Shown: positions 1 to 6,553 of the stretch, in pieces
Numbering within the stretch: the first letter of the stretch is position 1
Layout: each line of letters starts with the position of its first letter
NCBI GenBank assembly: GCA_946886805.1
Contig: CAMPJM010000131.1
Coordinates: 1 to 9,356, forward strand
Length of the DNA: 9,356 bases
Direction of reading: 5' to 3'
Source of the DNA: an uncultured Flammeovirgaceae bacterium
GTDB lineage: Bacteria; Bacteroidota; Bacteroidia; Cytophagales; Cyclobacteriaceae
Position numbers and translations under genes: made by a program
Notes under the pieces: generated by a model
The model's input: only the letters and a program-made list of their open reading frames with translations
Told to the model about the DNA's origin: nothing
Database searches by the model: none

Positions 1-1
1 T

Positions 2-1333
2 AAAATATGTATCCCACTATTTCTCGCTTTTCAATTCGCTGCTTATGCTCAGGAGTTTAGTTTGTTGCGCCAAAACGATGATTTAAAGAAGTTGGATTCA
101 ATCGAAAATAAAAAAATGTATCAAAATCTAAAAGCAATCAATCTGTTTCAAAACACGACACTTTCGTTTGGAGGAAGTTGGCGAATTCAGGCAGAATCAT
201 TTATTAATGGTGAATTTGACCGAAATGAAAGGCAGGATAATATTTGGTATTTAAATAGATTTTTAGCACACGCCCATTTAAAAGTAGGAAATAATTTTGA
301 GTTATTTACAGAATTGGGTAGCAGTTTGCCCATAAATAAGGATGACATTAGTCCCGTAGACAAAGACGAGCTTTATGTAAACCAGTTGTTTGCTACATAC
401 AAATTCACATCGAATTGGGATGTTGTTGCCGGTAGACAGAACATGCGATTAGGATCGGGTCGTTTGATTGATATTCGAGAAGGCCCCAATGTGAGACGCT
501 CATTTGATTTTGTAGAAGTTAATTTTCAGAATGATAAGTTCAATGCTAAATCTTTTTTCTCAGTGCCAGTTATACCTTCATTTGGCACATTTGATAATAC
601 GTATTTAGATTTCAATGAAACCCTTTCGGGCATTTACACAACCACTCACTTTTCTGAAAGGACTCATTTGGATTCCTATATTTTCTATCAGAAAGAAAAT
701 AACGCAATCTATAATAATGGAGAGGAAAATGAGCGAAGAGCATCGGTTGGTTTCAGGCATTTTGGTAAAATTAAAAAACTGAATTACAATAACGAAATGG
801 TTTACCAGTTTGGGAAGTTTGGAAATCAGACTATTTCGGCTTGGACACTTTCCATTGATATTGAAAGAGAGACAAATCTATTTGGGAGACAATTCAATTT
901 GGGAATAAAAACGGAAGCTATCAGCGGCGATAGGGATGCTGAAGACAACAAAATAAATACCTTTGATGCCCTATATCCTCGTGGTGCTTATTTTGGTAGG
1001 GTTGCACGGTTTGGACCATCCAACATAATTGACGTTCATCCTTATATCAATACGGAGTTTAAGAAGTGGCAATTAGCATTTGATTATGCTGCTTTTTGGC
1101 GTTATTCGTTACAAGATGGAGTCTATGGGCCAGCATTGACCTTGAATTATCCAGATGTAAATAACGAAAGATTTATTGCACATCAAATGGGTACGATTCT
1201 CGGCTACGAGCTCAACAAGTTTGTATTCTTTGAACTGGAATCTAATGTGATTTTTCCAGGTGCTTTTTTCCGAAAAAACAATTTAGACGACATATTATAT
1301 CATTGTGTATTGACTTTGGAAATAACATTTTAA
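2..1333 (+). CDS. Alginate-export-family outer-membrane beta-barrel protein (5' partial)
   Basis: Probable outer-membrane beta-barrel of the alginate_exp type, a porin-like channel or exporter; the substrate is unknown. The frame is open from base 2 and gives 443 visible residues. The first codons encode a hydrophobic stretch (IPLFLAFQFAAYA) followed by QEF, which is a signal-peptide core and cleavage site, so the real start lies left of the window and the TTG at 62 is not the start. The mature part is rich in aromatic residues alternating with polar ones, includes GGSWRIQAESF and the stretch VVAGRQNMRLGSGRLIDIREG typical of the family, and ends in Phe (LTLEITF), as barrels inserted by the BAM machinery usually do. 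The GNAT gene starts 12 bp after its stop, suggesting co-transcription. The family call is by recognition of sequence style; true alginate transport is not implied, since no alginate genes are visible. Confidence 0.8.
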   Translation, partial: KICIPLFLAFQFAAYAQEFSLLRQNDDLKKLDSIENKKMYQNLKAINLFQNTTLSFGGSWRIQAESFINGEFDRNERQDNIWYLNRFLAHAHLKVGNNFELFTELGSSLPINKDDISPVDKDELYVNQLFATYKFTSNWDVVAGRQNMRLGSGRLIDIREGPNVRRSFDFVEVNFQNDKFNAKSFFSVPVIPSFGTFDNTYLDFNETLSGIYTTTHFSERTHLDSYIFYQKENNAIYNNGEENERRASVGFRHFGKIKKLNYNNEMVYQFGKFGNQTISAWTLSIDIERETNLFGRQFNLGIKTEAISGDRDAEDNKINTFDALYPRGAYFGRVARFGPSNIIDVHPYINTEFKKWQLAFDYAAFWRYSLQDGVYGPALTLNYPDVNNERFIAHQMGTILGYELNKFVFFELESNVIFPGAFFRKNNLDDILYHCVLTLEITF

Positions 1334-1345
1334 AGCTAACAAATT

Positions 1346-1630
1346 ATGGAAATACTATTAAAAGAAGAAAGCAGCAAAGGCTTTGCAATGGCACGAGAGA
1401 ATGATAAACGCGCAGGGATGATGACCTATTCTATCGCTGGTCAAGAACTAATTATCATTGATCACACAGATGTTGGGCCAGAATACAGTGGTAAAGGTGT
1501 AGGCAAAAAAATGCTATACAAAATTGTGGAAATGGCCAGAGATAAAAATATAAAAATCATTCCACTGTGTCCTTTTGCAGCAGCTATGTTTAATAAGATG
1601 GAAGATATAAAGGACGTATTAAAATCATAA
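1346..1630 (+). CDS. Short GNAT-family N-acetyltransferase, YjdJ type
   Basis: A 94-residue protein of the small single-domain GNAT group (COG2388, E. coli YjdJ-like), predicted to be cytoplasmic and to bind acetyl-CoA; its acceptor is unknown. The acetyl-CoA loop is visible as DHTDVGPEYSGKGVG (residues 39-53) with the G-K-G-V-G turn, followed by the helix KKMLYKIVEMARDKNIK and the family's signature IIPLCPF (71-77) with Cys75. Its length matches this minimal family, which lacks the N-terminal half of ordinary GNAT domains. It starts 12 bp after the barrel gene and ends 9 bp before the 4Fe-4S gene. Pairing of a YjdJ-like and a YjdI-like gene also occurs in E. coli, which supports both calls. 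The pair may act together, but nothing here shows how. Confidence 0.85.
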   Translation: MEILLKEESSKGFAMARENDKRAGMMTYSIAGQELIIIDHTDVGPEYSGKGVGKKMLYKIVEMARDKNIKIIPLCPFAAAMFNKMEDIKDVLKS

Positions 1631-1639
1631 ATAGCAACA

Positions 1640-1852
1640 ATGGAAATTTTCAAAGAATACCAAAAAGACAAATTAATCGTAATCTGGAAACCAACAAAGT
1701 GTGTCCACTCCGGTGTCTGCGTTAAAATGCTGCCAGAAGTATATGACCCTAAAGCAAAACCGTGGATTAAGCCTGAAAATGCTTCGGTAGGGGCTTTAAA
1801 AAGTCAAATCGATGCTTGTCCGTCAGGCGCACTGAGTTACCGGGAATCTTAA
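1640..1852 (+). CDS. (4Fe-4S) mono-cluster protein, YjdI type
   Basis: A 70-residue protein of the divergent mono-cluster ferredoxin family (Fer4_19; E. coli YjdI-like). The fingerprint is clear: KCVHSGVCVKMLPEVYD near residues 20-36 and DACPSGALSY near 58-67. Only three cysteines are present (Cys21, Cys27, Cys60). His23 is a candidate fourth ligand, but that is inference, and the cluster type cannot be read from sequence. The central WIKPENA segment also fits the family. It probably works as a small electron carrier or sensor in the cytoplasm. It lies 9 bp downstream of the GNAT gene and is the last member of that run, since 294 bp of non-coding sequence follows. Confidence 0.85.
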   Translation: MEIFKEYQKDKLIVIWKPTKCVHSGVCVKMLPEVYDPKAKPWIKPENASVGALKSQIDACPSGALSYRES

Positions 1853-1989
1853 ACCAAATTTTATGCAACACCATATCCTTATTGAGACATCATTGGGTCA
1901 GTTTTTACCTCAACTGCATACATAAAATGCTTCTTATTGTTAAAAACATACGAAAACTAACCTGTTGTGTAAATTAAAAAACATTGCTA

Positions 1990-2081
1990 AAAAATTATCG
2001 AAAATTAGACCATTTAATCCCTCTCACTTCAGGAGAGGGTATGGGTGAGGTTACATAAAATCCTAATTTTCGATAATTTTT
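1990..2081. repeat. 92-bp MITE-like or REP-like element with 19-bp inverted arms
   Basis: The left arm AAAAATTATCGAAAATTAG (1990-2008) and right arm CTAATTTTCGATAATTTTT (2063-2081) are perfect reverse complements over 19 bp. They enclose 54 bp holding a second, GC-rich hairpin. An 8-bp direct repeat TGTAAATT sits outside the arms at 1968-1975 and 2085-2092, but at unequal distances (14 and 3 bp), so it is only a weak target-site-duplication candidate in AT-rich DNA. The element lies in the 294-bp gap between the 4Fe-4S gene and the Kef gene; the rest of that gap is AT-rich with no gene that I can support. It could be a non-autonomous mobile repeat or an RNA structure that ends or separates transcription. 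No clean T-run follows the right arm, so an ordinary intrinsic terminator is not a good fit. Confidence 0.6.
2019..2050. repeat. Nested GC-rich palindrome inside the 92-bp element
   Basis: CCCTCTC (2019-2025) pairs with GAGAGGG (2033-2039) across the 7-nt loop ACTTCAG. A trailing GGGTGAGG (2043-2050) allows a rival pairing of CTCAC (2023-2027) with GTGAG (2045-2049). The layout CCCTCTC-loop-GAGAGGG-GGGTGAGG resembles dispersed palindromic repeats that I recall from several bacterial genomes. That resemblance is from memory and has not been searched. The two pairings cannot both form at once. Confidence 0.5.
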
Positions 2082-2146
2082 AATTGTAAATTCTAGTTTC
2101 ACACATCATACTAAAACTTCAATTACAAACAGTACAAAAAATAAAG

Positions 2147-4450
2147 ATGGCTCATTTACCCGAACTAATTCAAGATATGGCTCTAATCCTGTTGGTAGGA
2201 GCATTGGTTACGATTCTTTTTAAACGAATTAAGCAACCCTTGGTATTGGGTTATATTATTGCTGGTTTTTTGGTTGGTCCACATTTCAGCTATCTGCCCA
2301 CAATTGTTGACCACGAAAACATAGAGACTTTTGCGCATATTGGTGTAATCATGTTGCTGTTTAGCTTAGGTTTGGAATTCAGTTTTAAAAAACTGATGAA
2401 AGTTGGCGGTCCGGCATCGATTACCGCGGTTACCGAAATTATATTCGTGGGCTTGGGTGGTTATCTAACAGGATATTTGTTAGGATGGAACCAGATGGAC
2501 AGTCTTTTCCTTGCCGGTATGCTGGCAAGTTCCTCCACCACCATAATTTTGCGGGCTTTTGATGAATTGGGCTTAAAATCCAAACAATTTGCCAAAGTAG
2601 TTTTTGGAGTATTGGTGGTAGAAGATATTATCGTAATCCTCCTAATGGTGTTGCTCTCTACTGTTGCTGTAACACATAATTTTCAAGGCTCGGAAATCAT
2701 TTTTACCGTGCTCAAACTTGGGTTCTTTTTGATGCTGTGGTTTTTAGTAGGTATTTATCTGCTTCCGGCATTTATAAAAAAGACAAAAAAATGGATGGAC
2801 GAAGAAACCGTTCTCATTCTGTCGATAGGACTTTGTTTCGGCATGGTATTGTTGGCTACGCAGGTAGGTTTTTCTGCCGAATTAGGTGCTTTTGTAATGG
2901 GTTCTTTAATTGCAGAAACCGTATTGGCAGAAAAAATCGAACACCTTACACAACCGATTAAACAGCTTTTTGGTACTATCTTCTTTGTGTCCGTTGGTAT
3001 GATGATCGATCCCCAGGCAATGTATACGTATGCTGCTCCTATATTTTTTATAATAATCCTGACCCTGACCGGGAAATTTTTCTTCAGTGCATTAGGTGCT
3101 TTGATTTCCGGGCAACCTTTAAAGCAAGCAGTACAGATAGGTTCCAGTATGGCTCAGATTGGTGAATTCGCTTTTATTGTGGCCGCTTTGGGATTGTCGC
3201 TTGGCGTAATCTCAGAATTTCTATTCCCTATTGCTGTAGGCGTATCGGCAGTTACAACGTTTACTACACCTTATTTAATAAATTTTTCAGAACCATTGTA
3301 TAATGGCATTGTAAAAATTCTTCCTGCAAAATGGATAGTGCGTTTGGATGCTTACACTTCTGAAACACAGAAAATTAAAAATGATCCACTTTGGAAAAAA
3401 ATCCTGCGGGAATACTACAGGATCCTTGTTACTAATAGCATTTTACTTATTGCTATTGTCTTGTTGTTCAAATACACCTTTATTCCGTTTTTGAATACGC
3501 AATTAGCAAGTGTGCTCTGGCGAAATGTGATTCTAACAAGCACAGCAGCCTTGCTGGCATCGCCTTTCCTATGGGCAATCTTAATCAGAAAAGTGAGTTT
3601 AAAAGACGAGGATGAAACAGTCAATTCGTACTACCTGAATTATTCTGTAACGGGTATTTCTCTCAATGCCATCCGATATCTTGTGGGGATATTTCTTATA
3701 GGCTTCTTTATTGACCAGATCACAACAACCAGATATGCTCTTATGGTAGCTGTTCCGGTAATTGTAATATTGTTATGGTTTTTCTCAGATAAAGTTCAGA
3801 AAGTGTACCAGCGAATTGAGCAACAATTTATATCCAATCTTAACGAAAGAGAACGGCTTGAATATATTAAAAATACAGCAAGTAGAGAACTGCAACACAA
3901 AAACGAAGAAGCAAAAAAGCAATTACAGGAATGGAATGCATATGTAACAGAACTGGAAGCTGGCGATAACATTTTTTTTGCAGGCATGACTTTGTACGAA
4001 CTCAACTGGAAAATGAAGTATGGAATAAATATAGTGTATATTCGTAGAAACGATAAGACCATCCATCTGCCCAATGGTAAACAACGGATATTGCCCTACG
4101 ACAAGATAGGTATATTGGGAACCGATGAACAAATTACCCAATTAAAGCTTGTTTTTGACCAAATATTCCAGCAAGAGAATAACGAAGAGAATATTGACAT
4201 TAATGATATAAGTCTTATTAAAGCACAGATAACGGAAGCCCATCCTTATTCCGGCAAAACAATAAAGGACTCTGGTATCCGAAAGGACTTGCATAGCCAC
4301 GTGGTAGGCATTGAAAGAGGTGGCAACCGCACCTTCAACCCTAGGTCATCAGAAATTATATTCGCCAATGATATTGTATGGCTTGTAGGCGATACAAACA
4401 AAATAAAAGCGTGTTTAAAACTTTATCAAGGAAACTTGCTGGAAGTATAA
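2147..4450 (+). CDS. Kef-type CPA2 cation:proton antiporter with two RCK_C domains
   Basis: An inner-membrane monovalent-cation:H+ antiporter of the CPA2 family, 767 residues. The Na+/H+ exchanger domain spans about residues 10-380, with conserved LGYIIAGFLVGP (34-45), LLFSLGLEF (70-78), SSSTTIILRAF (128-138), and VLVVEDIIVI (155-164) carrying the ion-site Asp160; GSSMAQIGEFAF (332-343) is also typical. After a soluble linker come roughly four further membrane helices (about 429-446, 461-481, 503-525, 529-547), then a charged helical stretch (550-600) and two tandem TrkA-C/RCK_C domains (about 604-672 and 688-762). There is no nucleotide-binding TrkA-N domain such as KefB and KefC carry, so control by glutathione adducts through that domain is not expected; a small ligand at RCK_C is possible. 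The ATG is preceded by an A-rich leader without a Shine-Dalgarno, normal for Bacteroidota. K+ as the ion is an inference. Confidence 0.9.
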   Translation: MAHLPELIQDMALILLVGALVTILFKRIKQPLVLGYIIAGFLVGPHFSYLPTIVDHENIETFAHIGVIMLLFSLGLEFSFKKLMKVGGPASITAVTEIIFVGLGGYLTGYLLGWNQMDSLFLAGMLASSSTTIILRAFDELGLKSKQFAKVVFGVLVVEDIIVILLMVLLSTVAVTHNFQGSEIIFTVLKLGFFLMLWFLVGIYLLPAFIKKTKKWMDEETVLILSIGLCFGMVLLATQVGFSAELGAFVMGSLIAETVLAEKIEHLTQPIKQLFGTIFFVSVGMMIDPQAMYTYAAPIFFIIILTLTGKFFFSALGALISGQPLKQAVQIGSSMAQIGEFAFIVAALGLSLGVISEFLFPIAVGVSAVTTFTTPYLINFSEPLYNGIVKILPAKWIVRLDAYTSETQKIKNDPLWKKILREYYRILVTNSILLIAIVLLFKYTFIPFLNTQLASVLWRNVILTSTAALLASPFLWAILIRKVSLKDEDETVNSYYLNYSVTGISLNAIRYLVGIFLIGFFIDQITTTRYALMVAVPVIVILLWFFSDKVQKVYQRIEQQFISNLNERERLEYIKNTASRELQHKNEEAKKQLQEWNAYVTELEAGDNIFFAGMTLYELNWKMKYGINIVYIRRNDKTIHLPNGKQRILPYDKIGILGTDEQITQLKLVFDQIFQQENNEENIDINDISLIKAQITEAHPYSGKTIKDSGIRKDLHSHVVGIERGGNRTFNPRSSEIIFANDIVWLVGDTNKIKACLKLYQGNLLEV

Positions 4451-4547
4451 CCACTCATGGGAGGCAAAGATTTTATTAAAAATCCAACCGTACCACAACT
4501 CAATGATTTTCTTAAAAAGCACAATATTGACTATTGAAGATAGAGAT

Positions 4548-4559
4548 TTGTTTAAACAA
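4548..4559. promoter_or_regulatory. 12-bp perfect palindrome upstream of the flavoprotein gene
   Basis: TTGTTTAAACAA is a perfect inverted repeat lying 28 bp before the ATG at 4588, in the short gap after the Kef gene. Its position would suit an operator. It is AT-rich and seen only once in this window, so chance is a fair explanation, and I cannot assign a regulator. Confidence 0.25.
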
Positions 4560-4587
4560 TAATTCTTAATATCAAAAAAATTAAACG

Positions 4588-6228
4588 ATGACCGATCCAA
4601 GATTTCCCGTTCTGACTCAAAAACAAATCAGTACCCTTAAGGGCTTTGGCACCGTAGTCACTTTTGAAAAGGAAACCGCAATCGTTAAAATTGGCGACAA
4701 CGTGTATGATTTTTACGTTGTCTTAGATGGCGAGATATGCGTGAAAGATCCACTTAATGAAAATTTCATTATAGTAACGCACGGTATTAATGAATTTACC
4801 GGAGATAATAGCATGCTATCTGATAGAAGTATACCATTTAGCGCTTATGCCTCAAAAGGAACTACACTCCTACAAATAAAACCTGATATTCTTAAAGATA
4901 TTATATCAAAATACAGCGACATAAGCGATGTCCTTTTGAGCGCATTTATTCAGAGACAGGAAACTATGCTAAGAGAGTTTAGTGGAGGTATTAAAGTAAT
5001 CGGTTCTGAAAAGTCAAAAGAGGCATATAGTTTACGAGATTTTATGGAGAAAAATCATATCTGGCACACCTTTCTCAACACAGATGTATCTGAAGAGGCA
5101 AAGCAACTAATGGAAAGCTTTAATCTGACGAATGAAGATTTACCTATTCTTTTAAACATCACCGGTGACATGTTTAAAAAACCCACCATTGCAGAACTTG
5201 CAAAACTAACAGGTGTATTAACCGATTTTGGAGATGAAATATTTGATGTACTGGTTGTTGGAGCTGGTCCATCAGGACTGGCAGCAAGTGTTTATGCAGC
5301 TTCTGAAGGGTTGACCGTAGTAACTATTGATGGAAATGCCCCAGGAGGTCAAGCAGGTAAAAGTTCAAAGATTGAAAATTACTTGGGCTTTCCAACAGGT
5401 ATCTCTGGGAATGATCTTGCAAACAAGGCTTACCTGCAGGCACAGAAATTTGGGTGCAATATTTCCATACCGCACAAAGCAGAAAAGGTGGAATACAATG
5501 GAGATTACTTCAAGCTAATTGCATCAAATGATAAGAATATCAAGGCGAAGTCCATCATTGCTGCAACAGGCGCAAGCTACAGACGTCTGCCTGTGGAAAA
5601 TATTGAAAAATTTGAAGGTAGCGGTGTTTTTTACTCGGCTACGGGTATGAACGCATCGGCTTGTAAAAATGAATTGGTCGGTGTTGTAGGTGGAGGGAAT
5701 TCGGCAGGTCAAGCTGCCCTGTTCTTAGCAGACCATGCTCTTGAAGTTCACGTGATTATACGTGGCGATGATTTAGGTTCGAAAATGAGCAATTACCTAG
5801 TTCAAAGAATTTATGCATCTCCTAATATAATAGTGCACAAGAACAGTAATGTTATTGCACTAGACGGAGCACATCATCTAGAATCTTTAATCCTCGAAAC
5901 GGAAAGTAAGACTCAAACCATTGGTATAACTAACCTATTTACATTTATAGGCGCAAAGCCCTGTACTGAATGGTTAAATGGAATTGTAGCTACGGATGAA
6001 AAAGGATTTATTTATACTGGGACAGATGTTTTTGAAACGGCAATGATCAAATGTTCTATCTATGATCACAGGAGACCCCAATCTCTAGAAACGAGCATAC
6101 CTGGATTTTTTGCTGTTGGTGATGTCAGGAAAGGATCTGTAAAGAGAGTTGCTTCCGCAGTGGGTGAAGGTTCCATGGCTATAAGTCAGATCCATCAATA
6201 TTTGGCTGAGCTAAAAATGACTTTTTAG
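4588..6228 (+). CDS. Cyclic-nucleotide-binding / thioredoxin-reductase-like FAD oxidoreductase
   Basis: A 546-residue cytoplasmic flavoprotein with three parts. Residues about 12-125 form a cNMP-binding beta-roll (IGDNVYDFYVVLDGEICV; phosphate-cassette region FTGDNSMLSDRSIPFSAYA with Asp73 and Arg80). Residues about 134-212 are a glutaredoxin-like fold (KVIGSEKSKEAYSLRDF ... LPILL ... FKKPTIAEL) without a CxxC. Residues about 218-546 are a thioredoxin-reductase-like module: FAD site VVGAGPSGLAA (223-233), NAD(P)H site VGGGNSAGQAA (367-377), and C-terminal FAD motif FFAVGDVRKGSVKR (507-520). The usual dithiol CATC is replaced by SATG (350-353), with a lone Cys359 nearby, so it cannot be a normal thioredoxin reductase. 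My recollection is that this ligand-gated family shares that trait. A 137-bp gap separates it from the Kef gene. Immediately downstream is the broken UBP zinc-finger gene, a common partner of this family. Confidence 0.9.
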   Translation: MTDPRFPVLTQKQISTLKGFGTVVTFEKETAIVKIGDNVYDFYVVLDGEICVKDPLNENFIIVTHGINEFTGDNSMLSDRSIPFSAYASKGTTLLQIKPDILKDIISKYSDISDVLLSAFIQRQETMLREFSGGIKVIGSEKSKEAYSLRDFMEKNHIWHTFLNTDVSEEAKQLMESFNLTNEDLPILLNITGDMFKKPTIAELAKLTGVLTDFGDEIFDVLVVGAGPSGLAASVYAASEGLTVVTIDGNAPGGQAGKSSKIENYLGFPTGISGNDLANKAYLQAQKFGCNISIPHKAEKVEYNGDYFKLIASNDKNIKAKSIIAATGASYRRLPVENIEKFEGSGVFYSATGMNASACKNELVGVVGGGNSAGQAALFLADHALEVHVIIRGDDLGSKMSNYLVQRIYASPNIIVHKNSNVIALDGAHHLESLILETESKTQTIGITNLFTFIGAKPCTEWLNGIVATDEKGFIYTGTDVFETAMIKCSIYDHRRPQSLETSIPGFFAVGDVRKGSVKRVASAVGEGSMAISQIHQYLAELKMTF

Positions 6229-6238
6229 ATCAGTAATT

Positions 6239-6502
6239 ATGAAGGTTCAACAAAATACTGTGAGCATTTAAACATAGAAGGTTTTAAAATCACTAAAAGA
6301 AAGTTGAGTGAAGATTGCGTAAAAATAGGTGGCAAATGGAATCATTTACGGCTATGCAAGACGTGTGGTGCTGTGCCATCTTGCAATTCATCACGCACAA
6401 AGAAACTTTGAAGCAACTGGTCATCCTGTAGTCACTTCAATCCTTGCCAAGCCTTGGTCAAAATTTGCTTGGTGCTAGAAAGAAAAGTCAAAAGATCTTT
6501 GA
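6239..6502 (+). pseudogene. Broken UBP-type zinc-finger protein gene
   Basis: The 325-bp gap after the flavoprotein gene holds a recognisable but disrupted UBP zinc-finger gene. Frame A (from 6256) reads YCEHLNIEGFKITKRKL, then DCVKIGGKWNHLRLCKTCG and CNSS, and stops at TGA 6409-6411. The rest is in the next frame (from 6392): HAQRNFEATGHPVVTSIL, then AKPWSKFAWC, stopping at TAG 6476-6478. Family proteins normally read Cys-Asp-Ser-Ser, two or three residues, His-Ala, then HPV and WCY. The C-to-H spacing here is 10 nt against about 21 expected, implying an 11-nt deletion. The TAG replaces the usual Tyr after WC, and the frame then continues to TGA 6500-6502. Two expected zinc-ligand cysteines read Ser (codons 6307-6309 and 6379-6381). 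The only nearby ATG (6239) is out of frame with the Cys-His start and stops at 6269. The zinc site could not form, so I call it a pseudogene. Confidence 0.8.
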
Positions 6503-6529
6503 ACTAAAACAATCCGGTTAAAATCTTTG
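6498..6529 (+). promoter_or_regulatory. Candidate Bacteroidota-type promoter for the esterase gene
   Basis: TTTG at 6498-6501 is followed after 20 nt by AATCTTTG at 6522-6529. The Bacteroidota sigma-ABfr consensus is a -33 TTTG and a -7 TAnnTTTG with about this spacing; one base of the -7 box differs (A for T). Transcription would start around 6535, a short distance before the ATG at 6554. It overlaps the tail of the dead zinc-finger gene. This is pattern matching only. Confidence 0.35.
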
Positions 6530-6553
6530 GTATCCACCTAATCTCAAAATATC

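Noticed and set aside
1863..1925. 20-codon ORF beginning MQHHILIETSL after the 4Fe-4S gene
   Set aside because: Too short, with no recognisable motif or supporting context.
6226..6411. TAG readthrough fusing the flavoprotein to the zinc-finger frame
   Set aside because: The two frames are the same, but the flavoprotein already has its usual C-terminal end and the zinc-finger frame carries later lesions, so readthrough would not give an intact domain.
6388..6412. Programmed +1 frameshift within the zinc-finger gene
   Set aside because: Residues expected between the two halves are missing, ligand Cys codons are lost and a nonsense codon follows, which fits decay better than recoding.
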